Shown here: one piece after another, positions 35,848 to 42,882 of the stretch | How the letters are laid out: every line of letters begins with the position of its first letter | How positions within the stretch are numbered: position 1 is the stretch's first letter | DNA from: Allomuricauda sp. | GTDB lineage: Bacteria > Bacteroidota > Bacteroidia > Flavobacteriales > Flavobacteriaceae | DNA length: 64,000 nucleotides | Assembly: GCF_002699205.1 (NCBI RefSeq) | Contig: NZ_PABT01000046.1 | Span: 62,001-126,000, forward strand | Reading direction: 5' to 3' | Program-made: the position numbers and the translations under genes | Notes under the pieces: model-generated | Seen by the model: only the letters and a program-made list of their open reading frames with translations | Databases searched by the model: none | What the model was told of the DNA's origin: nothing

Positions 35848-36672
35848 ATGAAACAATACCACGACCTTCTAAAACATGTATTGGAACACGGTAACCAAAA
35901 AGGCGACCGTACGGGAACAGGGACCTTGAGTGTTTTTGGTTATCAAATGCGGTTTGACCTCTCCGAAGGCTTTCCCATGGTGACCACCAAAAAATTACAT
36001 TTAAAATCCATTATCCATGAATTGTTATGGTTTTTAAAAGGCGACACCAATATAGCTTATCTCCAGGAGAACGGCGTGCGTATTTGGAACGAGTGGGCTG
36101 ATGAAAATGGTGATTTGGGTCCTGTGTACGGCCACCAATGGCGTAATTGGAACGGTGAGGAAATCGATCAGATCAAGGAAGTGGTCAACACTTTGAAGAA
36201 CAACCCCAATAGCCGTAGGATGCTGGTTTCGGCATGGAACCCGAGTGTATTACCTGACACTTCTGTTTCGTTCGCGGAAAATGTGGCCAATGGAAAGGCA
36301 GCGCTTCCGCCCTGCCATGCCTTTTTCCAGTTTTATGTGGCCGATGGCAAACTTTCCTGCCAGTTGTACCAACGTAGTGCGGACATCTTTTTGGGCGTAC
36401 CGTTCAACATCGCTTCCTATGCCTTGTTCACTTTGATGATGGCGCAAGTATGTGGTTATCAGCCCGGGGAGTTTATCCACACCTTTGGTGATGCCCATAT
36501 TTACAACAACCACATGGAGCAAGTGCAACTGCAACTGAGCCGTGACCCACGCCCCTTGCCCACCATGAAACTGAATCCTGAAGTAAAGGATATCTTCTCC
36601 TTTACTTTTGATGATTTTGAGCTGTTAAATTACGACCCGCATCCGCATATCAAGGGGATTGTGGCTGTATAA
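35848..36672 (+). CDS. thyA: Thymidylate synthase
   Basis: A 274-residue ThyA-type synthase, dUMP to dTMP with methylene-tetrahydrofolate. Catalytic Cys156 sits in LPPCHAF. The phosphate-binding RTGTGTLS lies near 22-29, and [18 protein letters not shown] and DAHIYNNH complete the signature. A full-length, normal enzyme. dfrA, its metabolic partner, lies 3.4 kb downstream in a separate unit. The gap upstream holds the broken four-helix-bundle gene and a run of ACCC-rich sequence, with no clear promoter. Confidence 0.97.
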   Translation: MKQYHDLLKHVLEHGNQKGDRTGTGTLSVFGYQMRFDLSEGFPMVTTKKLHLKSIIHELLWFLKGDTNIAYLQENGVRIWNEWADENGDLGPVYGHQWRNWNGEEIDQIKEVVNTLKNNPNSRRMLVSAWNPSVLPDTSVSFAENVANGKAALPPCHAFFQFYVADGKLSCQLYQRSADIFLGVPFNIASYALFTLMMAQVCGYQPGEFIHTFGDAHIYNNHMEQVQLQLSRDPRPLPTMKLNPEVKDIFSFTFDDFELLNYDPHPHIKGIVAV

Positions 36673-36764
36673 TTAAAATAAGTCCCCTTACCCAGCATCC
36701 TCTTTGTAAGTTCTGGCTACCACAAACGAACTAAGAATGGACACTATAGCCAATGTTCTAAATA

Positions 36765-37085
36765 ATGGAGGAAGTTTTACATAGATTCGAGGAATTAATC
36801 GATAAGCACTTTAAGGTAGAACACGATATCGCTTTCTATGAAAGGGAATTAAATCTCCAGCCCAAATATTTGAGCAAAATTGCCAAAAAAATATACGGAA
36901 TACCACCTTGCCAAATGCTCATCAAAAAGCAAATTTCACATAGTGAGGATATATTACTACAGACCGATAAAACCATAAAAGAGATTGCTCACGAAATGAA
37001 TTTTGAAGACCCGTATTACTTTAGCAGGCTATTTAAAAGCAAAACTGGTTTTTCCCCTTCGGAGTACAGAAAAATCCATAAGTGA
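36765..37085 (+). CDS. Solo AraC-family DNA-binding domain protein
   Basis: A 106-residue protein consisting only of the AraC/XylS double helix-turn-helix: ERELNLQPKYLSKIAKKIYG (first HTH, near 25-45) and KTIKEIAHEMNFEDPYYFSRLFKSKTGFSPSEYRK (second, near 68-103). The usual N-terminal sensing domain is absent; a stop codon lies two codons ahead of the ATG and the 90 bases before that contain no remnant. It may be a complete small regulator or a gene trimmed at its 5' end. It precedes the AhpD-like gene by 57 bases and could control it. Confidence 0.8.
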   Translation: MEEVLHRFEELIDKHFKVEHDIAFYERELNLQPKYLSKIAKKIYGIPPCQMLIKKQISHSEDILLQTDKTIKEIAHEMNFEDPYYFSRLFKSKTGFSPSEYRKIHK

Positions 37086-37096
37086 ACCTTTGTCCA

Positions 37097-37127
37097 TTGT
37101 TCAGGCCTTTCAATAGGTCTAATTTTG
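37097..37127 (+). promoter_or_regulatory. Promoter of the AhpD-like gene
   Basis: TTG (37097-37099), 20-base spacer, TAATTTTG (37120-37127). The ATG at 37143 is only 15 bases downstream of the -7 element, which would give a very short leader. Confidence 0.45.
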
Positions 37128-37142
37128 AAAAAAAATATACTA

Positions 37143-37703
37143 ATGAAACAATTTATAAAACACACTCTTGAAAGCGCCCCAGAAGAAGCAAAAGCAAATC
37201 TGGAATATGGACAAAAAAAATATGGGATGCTGCCAAATCTTTTTAGGTATATGTCCGGTGCCCCAGCTACATTGGATGCCTATATAAACTTGTCCAAGAT
37301 ATTCAATGATACAAGTTTTACGGCCGGTGAGCAACATTTGATAATGCTAGCCACCAGTGTTGTGAACAAGTGTGATTATTGCACAGCAGCGCATACAAGG
37401 GCCGCAAAAGCAAATGGCATTTCTTCCACTATTTTAAACGCCGTGAGAAAAGGCAAAGAGGTGCCGGATTCCCGATTGGCAGCATTGGTTGAAATCACAC
37501 AAAAAATAACCGTTACCCGTGGCAACATTGAGGCAGAAGATTTAGCATCGTTCTACGAACAAGGCTTTGCTCCAGAAAATGTTATGGAGCTAATCGTAGG
37601 TATTTCCATAAAAACAATCAGTAATTATATCAACCATATCACGGAGAATGTAATAAATGATGAACTGCAACCTTTTGCTGTAGGAAAGGAAGTAGAAGAC
37701 TAA
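37143..37703 (+). CDS. AhpD/carboxymuconolactone-decarboxylase-like peroxidase-family protein
   Basis: A 186-residue protein using the ATG at 37143. The AhpD-like redox motif CDYCTAAH has Cys77, Cys80 and His84, as in alkylhydroperoxidase-core proteins. The segments TAGEQHLIMLATSVVN and LAALVEITQKITVTRGN are family-typical. Members reduce peroxides or act as decarboxylases; the intact CxxC favours a thiol-dependent peroxidase or disulfide role. It lies behind a solo AraC HTH gene. It has its own promoter match. Confidence 0.88.
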   Translation: MKQFIKHTLESAPEEAKANLEYGQKKYGMLPNLFRYMSGAPATLDAYINLSKIFNDTSFTAGEQHLIMLATSVVNKCDYCTAAHTRAAKANGISSTILNAVRKGKEVPDSRLAALVEITQKITVTRGNIEAEDLASFYEQGFAPENVMELIVGISIKTISNYINHITENVINDELQPFAVGKEVED

Positions 37704-38006
37704 AAAGTCCAATCTTTTAAAAAAAGTCCCGTCCCAATAAGAGCCACAAAGAAAGTACAACCTGTTATTTCTCAAAACCTTGCCGGTTCCACGCCAGGTA
37801 AGCTGCCATATATTGAGTTTTCCTTCAGACAATACGCCTTCTTCTATATAAAAGGCATTTGTATGTCATGTTGGACTTGTTTTAGCCTCCCATCAAAATG
37901 GAAAACTAAACTTGTGGATGCTAACAGGTTTAGGGTGACGCCAATAAACTAAACCAAACCCACGGCGTATTTTGAGGGATTATATACTAAAAATGGATAA
38001 ATGGTA
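37704..38006. other. Gene-poor stretch with one unassigned minus-strand reading frame
   Basis: No established gene family was recognised in these 303 bases. The minus strand holds an open frame without a convincing start, containing NIWQLTWRGTGKVLRNN and YFLCGSYWDGTFF, rich in Trp and Tyr; it runs on into the 3' end of the AhpD-like gene on the opposite strand. It could be a decayed gene or a dispersed repeat unit. Confidence 0.3.
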
Positions 38007-38044
38007 AAGAAAAACCACCATCCGTTTGGGGAATGTGATGGTGG
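38007..38044 (-). terminator. Terminator after the E-set/CBM48 gene
   Basis: On the minus strand CCACCATC (38044-38037) pairs with GATGGTGG (38022-38015) around a 14-base loop, then TTTTTCTTT. Confidence 0.85.
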
Positions 38045-38061
38045 CCCAACAACAATTTAAT

Positions 38062-38358
38062 TTATACTTCCAAAACAGCATTTTCGGTTCCTGCGTAATC
38101 GTTCCATTGGTAACGATCGGCCTCGGCATCATTGATATAGTTGCCATCAACCAAATATCTAAACTCGTAGCTATTTTCTACAGGTAGGTCAAACGTTCCC
38201 TTAAAGGTTCCGTTCTTTAATTTCTTCAAATTGCTCTTTTTAGGGTCCCATTTATTGAAATCCCCAACTACCGCAACTGTTTTTGCCCCTTCTGCAGGAA
38301 CAGTAAATGTTACTTTGCAAATGGGCTTGCTTTTTAAGTATTGTTTTTTAATTGCCAT
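38062..38358 (-). CDS. Isoamylase early-set (CBM48/AMPK glycogen-binding-like) domain protein
   Basis: A 98-residue single-domain protein with the E-set/CBM48 pattern: VTFTVPAEGAKTVAVVGDFNKWDP (first strands with the carbohydrate-binding Trp), then FKGTFDLPVENSYEFRYLVDG and NDAEADRYQWNDYAG. Such domains bind alpha-glucans in branching enzymes and AMPK beta. Here it stands alone without a catalytic domain, in a monocistronic unit closed by a terminator. A cytosolic glucan-binding or regulatory role is inferred. Confidence 0.88.
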   Translation of the reverse strand: MAIKKQYLKSKPICKVTFTVPAEGAKTVAVVGDFNKWDPKKSNLKKLKNGTFKGTFDLPVENSYEFRYLVDGNYINDAEADRYQWNDYAGTENAVLEV

Positions 38359-38505
38359 GGTACCAAAATTTTAATTTCCTATACAAAGCAATGTATAAAA
38401 CCTCTTATTTACAATAAGTTATATTCGATTTATCAAATTGATAAAATGCACCTAACAATAGAATCACTATCATCAAACTAGGTTGCTGTTTTTTGCCAAT
38501 TATTA

Positions 38506-39594
38506 TCATGAAGACCAATGCTTTAGTAGTTTGGCAACGATGTCGACTTCCTCTTCGGTATTGTAAAAATGAAAGCTCAACCGAATACCTCCTCCCCGTG
38601 GCGAAACCACAATATTTTCTTCCGTCAACTTATTGAAGAGTTTCTCGTCTCCCTTGATATTGAAAATGGTGCTGTGCTGTTTTCTTTTGAGAATCGACGG
38701 CGCCAAAAGATCCAGCTCGGAAAATGCGGACATGGCTCTTTTTGATAGTTTTTCCAGCTGGGTCTGTACATTGTCCAAACCTATTTCGTCCAAAAAGTTG
38801 AGCGCAAATTCCAAGCTTCCAAAATTGAAGGAATCCAGATGGCCCGGTTCCAAAAATTTGCAAAAGGGTATACTGTTGCGCTTGGATGCGTCATTATCCA
38901 CAGAGCCGTTGCCAATGCCGCGCAGCTCAAATTTGTCCATCACCTCTTCCTTAACCAGAAAAAAACCGTTGCCATAACCGGCCAGCAACCATTTGTACGC
39001 ACTTGCCCCTAAGATATCAATACCCGATTCATCAAAATCAAACGGTTCCATACCACAATATTGGGTGCCATCAGCCATAATCATCAGATTGGGAAAATCA
39101 TTTTTCAACTCTTTTAGAAAGTCAAAATCCACCCGAACACCATCCACCCATTGCACCAAACTAAGGGCCAACACATCAACACCTCCATCTTTTACTTTTT
39201 TATGGATGTTTGCCTCCATGTTCTCGTCGGCGTCCACATAATCCCTTTTAAAATTTCGGGTCTCAAAAGGCCAGTTCACACTTGGATAATCCTTATTGAC
39301 AAGCAAAATATTCTTATCCTTGGGCAACCCTTCCAACAAAAGGTTGAACCCGAGACTAAAATTTGGGACCAAAGCCACATTTTCAGCATTACAATTAAAA
39401 AAGTGACCTACGGTTTTCTTGATCTCAGGCATATGGGCGAAACCCTTATTCTTGGTTTCACTGCCTCCAATAAGATAATCAAGATCGTGTCCTTGGCGCC
39501 ATTCCATCAAATCTTCATTCAACAAACCTGCGGATGCAGTATTGGCATAAATACATTGATTTAGGACCGGGAATTTTTTTCTTAGATTCTGCAT
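38506..39594 (-). CDS. Class V aminotransferase
   Basis: A 362-residue PLP enzyme of the class V / cysteine desulfurase-like fold. The PLP lysine is Lys201 in GASAYKWLLAGYG and Asp175 (MADGTQ) would hold the pyridine nitrogen. There is no cysteine in the short catalytic loop expected for a desulfurase, so isopenicillin-N-epimerase or kynureninase-like activity is more likely; the substrate is unknown. It is divergent from the 2TM-dfrA pair with 54 bases between start codons. Confidence 0.85.
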   Translation of the reverse strand: MQNLRKKFPVLNQCIYANTASAGLLNEDLMEWRQGHDLDYLIGGSETKNKGFAHMPEIKKTVGHFFNCNAENVALVPNFSLGFNLLLEGLPKDKNILLVNKDYPSVNWPFETRNFKRDYVDADENMEANIHKKVKDGGVDVLALSLVQWVDGVRVDFDFLKELKNDFPNLMIMADGTQYCGMEPFDFDESGIDILGASAYKWLLAGYGNGFFLVKEEVMDKFELRGIGNGSVDNDASKRNSIPFCKFLEPGHLDSFNFGSLEFALNFLDEIGLDNVQTQLEKLSKRAMSAFSELDLLAPSILKRKQHSTIFNIKGDEKLFNKLTEENIVVSPRGGGIRLSFHFYNTEEEVDIVAKLLKHWSS

Positions 39595-39620
39595 ATCGGG
39601 ATTTTTGGATACAATTCAGT

Positions 39621-39628
39621 TATCTTTG
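39621..39628 (+). promoter_or_regulatory. -7 element of the 2TM-dfrA promoter
   Basis: TATCTTTG matches TAnnTTTG, 20 bases before the ATG at 39649. A TTG at 39605 is at only 13-base spacing, so the -33 element is uncertain. Confidence 0.42.
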
Positions 39629-39648
39629 TTTATAAAGATAGCCATTCC

Positions 39649-40041
39649 ATGTTGTCATTTGGTAAAAAGAAGAAGCCTGAAATAGATTTGGAGCAGCACG
39701 AACTTTTGGAGTATGCGCAAAAACGCATCAAACAAAAGAAAAGATTATTCTCCCACCTTGTGATTTTTTTAATCGGAAGTATTTTTCTGATTCTGGCCAA
39801 CAAGGTTTTAAAGTATGGGGAAGCTTATGATTGGTCCATTTGGATCATATTGGTCTGGACTTTTTTACTTGCCCTGCACACATTCAATGTATTTGTGACC
39901 CATAAATTTATGGGACAAAACTGGGAACGCCTACAGCGCGAACGGTTGGTGAATCTTCAAAAAAAACGTATTGGTGAGATACAAAAAGAAATAGAGACGG
40001 ATTTTCCACTTTCCAAAATCAATAAAAAAAAAGATCAATGA
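39649..40041 (+). CDS. 2TM domain-containing protein
   Basis: A 130-residue protein with two predicted membrane helices (about 39-56, LVIFLIGSIFLILANKVL, and 66-86, WSIWIILVWTFLLALHTFNVF) between charged ends, with a basic C-terminal tail. This arrangement is the 2TM domain of Bacteroidota, often found attached to or near regulators; its function is unknown. Its stop overlaps the dfrA start by 4 bases (40038-40041), so the two are translationally coupled. Confidence 0.8.
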   Translation: MLSFGKKKKPEIDLEQHELLEYAQKRIKQKKRLFSHLVIFLIGSIFLILANKVLKYGEAYDWSIWIILVWTFLLALHTFNVFVTHKFMGQNWERLQRERLVNLQKKRIGEIQKEIETDFPLSKINKKKDQ

Positions 40042-40529
40042 GAAAATTGATCATTATTGCTGCGGCCGCAGAAAACAATGCCCTGGGCAAGGACAACGAC
40101 CTGATTTGGCATCTGCCAGACGATTTTAAACGATTCAAGGAGTTGACCTCTGGGCACAAAATCATAATGGGCAGAAAAACCCTGGAAAGCTTTCCGAAGC
40201 CCTTGCCAAACAGAACGCATATTGCCATAACCCGTGATGAGGATTACACGCCAAAATTCCCTTGTACCATTGTGCACTCCATTGGCGATGCCATTGCTTT
40301 GGTGGGCGACCACGAGACTGCCTTTATTATTGGTGGCGGTAAAATTTACAAACAGTCCATGGCCATCGCCACCGACATTGAACTTACGAGGGTGCACGGC
40401 ACTTTTGAAGCAGATGCTTTTTTTCCCGAAATCGATGAAAATCAATGGGAATTAGTGAACGAGGAATACCATCCAAAGGATGACAGGCACAAATATGACT
40501 TCACCTATCTTACCTACACCAGAAAGTAA
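40038..40529 (+). CDS. dfrA: Dihydrofolate reductase
   Basis: A 163-residue chromosomal-type DHFR. It opens with KLIIIAAAAENNALGKDNDLIWHLPDDFKRFKE, with the active-site acidic residue in LPDDF. GRKTLESFPKPLPNRTHIAIT follows near 55-75 and FIIGGGKIYKQ near 97-107. It regenerates tetrahydrofolate after thymidylate synthesis. It is coupled to the 2TM gene and converges on murI with 3 bases between stop codons. Confidence 0.96.
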   Translation: MRKLIIIAAAAENNALGKDNDLIWHLPDDFKRFKELTSGHKIIMGRKTLESFPKPLPNRTHIAITRDEDYTPKFPCTIVHSIGDAIALVGDHETAFIIGGGKIYKQSMAIATDIELTRVHGTFEADAFFPEIDENQWELVNEEYHPKDDRHKYDFTYLTYTRK

Positions 40530-40532
40530 AGT

Positions 40533-41318
40533 CTAAAAATCCAAATTGGACACTTGGGCCGATGGGCAATCAATCAGGTTTTTTAGTACTTCCACAGTGG
40601 CATTGGTGTAAAAAATATGCTCTGGTTTACCATTACCATCGGAAAGCAGGCCATTGCGCTCCAACACGGCTTTTGTTTGCCGCGCTACTGCTTCGCCAGA
40701 ATCGATTATGGTGATTCCTTTGGGCAAAATATCTTTCAGAACCGGCATTAAATAGGGATAGTGGGTACAGCCCAACACTAAACAATCCATTTGCTGCTCC
40801 AGCATGGGCTCCAAAAAATCGGACAAGAGTTTTTTTGTTTCCTCTGATTGGATTTTACCTGCTTCAATGAGTTCCACAAGTCCTTTACCTTCTTGTTCCA
40901 AAACGGTAATGCCTTCCGCAAAAAGCTTGGAGGTATTATGGAACAAGCTGCTTGAAAGGGTTCCCTTGGTGGCCAAAACCCCAACTTTTTTGGTTTTGGT
41001 ATGAAATGCTGCCGGTTTTATGGCTGGTTCAATACCAATAAATGGAATATCATAATGGGAACGCAGGTAGTCTATGGCATTCGTTGTGGCGGTGTTACAG
41101 GCCACTATAACAATCTTACATCCTTTATTAAGGAGAAGTTCCGTGTTTTTAATGCTCAAGTGCAAAATCTCTTCCTTGGACTTCTCTCCGTATGGAGCAT
41201 TCGCACTATCGGCCAAGTAAATGGTATTTTCATAGGGGAGCATCTTTGCCACTTCTTTCCAGATGGAAGTACCTCCTACTCCTGAATCAAAAATGCCTAT
41301 TGGTCTGGTCATGTCCAA
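40533..41318 (-). CDS. murI: Glutamate racemase
   Basis: A 261-residue cofactor-independent racemase supplying D-glutamate for peptidoglycan. Both catalytic cysteines are visible: VIVACNTATTNA near 70-80 and LVLGCTHYPYL near 182. The N-terminal IGIFDSGVGGTSIWKEV is diagnostic. It is the last gene on the minus strand of the uppS-bamA-ompH-ompH cluster but is separated from the second ompH by a strong terminator, so it likely has its own promoter. Confidence 0.96.
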   Translation of the reverse strand: MDMTRPIGIFDSGVGGTSIWKEVAKMLPYENTIYLADSANAPYGEKSKEEILHLSIKNTELLLNKGCKIVIVACNTATTNAIDYLRSHYDIPFIGIEPAIKPAAFHTKTKKVGVLATKGTLSSSLFHNTSKLFAEGITVLEQEGKGLVELIEAGKIQSEETKKLLSDFLEPMLEQQMDCLVLGCTHYPYLMPVLKDILPKGITIIDSGEAVARQTKAVLERNGLLSDGNGKPEHIFYTNATVEVLKNLIDCPSAQVSNLDF

Positions 41319-41343
41319 AAATAGTCCCTTAAATTATTATGGC

Positions 41344-41374
41344 ATAAAAAAACCGCTTTTTTAGAAAAAGCGGT
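41344..41374 (-). terminator. Terminator after the second ompH gene
   Basis: AACCGCTTTTT/AAAAAGCGGTT stem with a short loop, followed on the minus strand by T7; the plus strand side also has a long T run, so it may act both ways. Confidence 0.88.
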
Positions 41375-41401
41375 TTTGATTTTTTTTTTCAAAAAACTCC
41401 G

Positions 41402-41911
41402 TTAAAAGCCCAATTCTTGTTTAACTGCCGGCAAAAGGTCTTTTCCTTTGGCCACGATAAGGCTCAATCCTGGACTGGCATCGATTACATAATCCACACC
41501 TTCTGCTGCTGCAACTTTTTCAATGGCTGCTTTTGCCTTTTCGGAGATTGGAGCAAACAATTCTTGTTGTTTCTTTTGTATGTCCTGCATAGCTTTTTGC
41601 TCTGCTTCTTGGATATTTTTTTCAAACCCTTGAAGCTCCATCGCCCTTTTCTCATTCTCTTCCTTTGTTTTGGAAGTGGCTTCGTTTTGGTATTGGGTAT
41701 ACTTGTTTTGAAGCTCTGTCATGGAACCTTGAATATCCGCTCTATAGGTTTCCTGTAATTTCTTCAATTCGGCCTGTGCAGCCTTCATCTCCGGCATTTC
41801 GGATAACAGTTGCTGTACGTTAATGTGGGCAATTTTGCTCTGTGCATTTACAAAACTCGTAGCCGCAACAAACAATACCAAGGCTACAGCAATCTTTTTT
41901 ACATTTTTCAT
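41402..41911 (-). CDS. OmpH/Skp-family periplasmic chaperone (shorter copy)
   Basis: A 169-residue protein with a signal peptide (MKNVKKIAVALVLFVAATSFVNAQ), using the second ATG at 41911. Mature residues form the Skp fold, with an N-terminal strand (KIAHINVQQLLSEMP), two long coiled-coil arms rich in Q/E/K and a C-terminal strand (GVDYVIDASPGLSLIVAKG). Skp holds unfolded outer-membrane proteins for the Bam machine. It follows a longer paralogue (41961) and bamA on the same strand, the common flavobacterial order. Confidence 0.92.
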   Translation of the reverse strand: MKNVKKIAVALVLFVAATSFVNAQSKIAHINVQQLLSEMPEMKAAQAELKKLQETYRADIQGSMTELQNKYTQYQNEATSKTKEENEKRAMELQGFEKNIQEAEQKAMQDIQKKQQELFAPISEKAKAAIEKVAAAEGVDYVIDASPGLSLIVAKGKDLLPAVKQELGF

Positions 41912-41960
41912 GATTCTCAACGTTACTATTTTGACTTTAAATTTAGTGTTTCAATATATA

Positions 41961-42782
41961 TTATCCTATTGAATCTTTTTCTTGTTCTTGCGCTTTTTTT
42001 CGTGCTTCCAATTTGGCTTTCCTCTGGGCTTCGCGCTCTTCCAATAATTTTTTTCTTCTTTCTTCGTATGCTTTCTTGCGTTCTTCGCGCTCTTTCAACT
42101 TCTCGACCCTTTTTTCTTCAGCTGCCTTTTCCCTTTCTGCCTGCGCTGCCTCCGCTTTTTCCTGTCTTTCCTTCAAGGCTTCGCTAATTTGGCCTTCTTC
42201 TTCCTTAAACTGTTCCAAACGGCTTTGTTCCTCCTGTTTTTTCTTGGAGGCACTCACTTTTCTGGTGCGACTAATTTCCCTTAGGACCAAGTCACTGATA
42301 TCGTGCCGTTTTTCGGAATACAACATTACAACATCTGCGGATTTATCAAAAATAAAATCATAACTTTTATTGGCCCCTATTTTTTGCACTTCATTAAAGA
42401 CCTGGTCTTGGATGGGCTGTATCAAAAGCTGTTTTTGCAACACCAAATCTCCTTGCGGTCCAAAACGATCTTGTTGGTAATCCAGCATTTCTTTTTCCAA
42501 AATCTGGATTTCCTCTTCCCGTTCCATAATGAGCTCATCCGTAAGAAGCACTTTTTCTGCCATCAAATCTTGCTTCATTTGATCGATGACACTTTTCTGA
42601 AGCTCTATTTCCTGCTTCCACTTTTGGGCCTTTGCATTCAATTGTTCCGTAGCGTCCCTGTACTCTTCGACATTTTCCAGGATATACTCCATATCCACAT
42701 ATCCTATACGTACCCCCCTTTGGGAGAACCCATAAAAGGAGGTCATCAAAACAATTAATGATAAAAGAACTTTGGTATTCAT
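41961..42782 (-). CDS. OmpH/Skp-family periplasmic chaperone (longer copy)
   Basis: A 273-residue paralogue of the following gene. A signal peptide (to about residue 20, FYGFSQ) and RIGYVDMEYILENVEEY mark the Skp start. Residues 30-165 form the coiled-coil core ending SYDFIFDKSADVVML. The C-terminal 100 residues are an extreme charged tail of repeated E/K/R/A (LEQFKEEEGQISEALKERQE onward) with long-helix character, absent from the shorter copy. It lies 100 bases downstream of bamA. The tail may extend the tentacles or contact the envelope. Confidence 0.9.
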   Translation of the reverse strand: MNTKVLLSLIVLMTSFYGFSQRGVRIGYVDMEYILENVEEYRDATEQLNAKAQKWKQEIELQKSVIDQMKQDLMAEKVLLTDELIMEREEEIQILEKEMLDYQQDRFGPQGDLVLQKQLLIQPIQDQVFNEVQKIGANKSYDFIFDKSADVVMLYSEKRHDISDLVLREISRTRKVSASKKKQEEQSRLEQFKEEEGQISEALKERQEKAEAAQAEREKAAEEKRVEKLKEREERKKAYEERRKKLLEEREAQRKAKLEARKKAQEQEKDSIG

Positions 42783-42882
42783 CTTTGATTCCGCATTTTA
42801 CATAGAAAATATCGTGCCAAAATTACTAATTTATTTATAATGAACCGTTTACAAATCAGCAATACACGTTTTTTTCCATTGA

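Noticed and set aside
37125..37142. TTG start six codons upstream for the AhpD-like protein.
   Set aside because: The TTG is part of the -7 promoter element; the ATG at 37143 fits the family.
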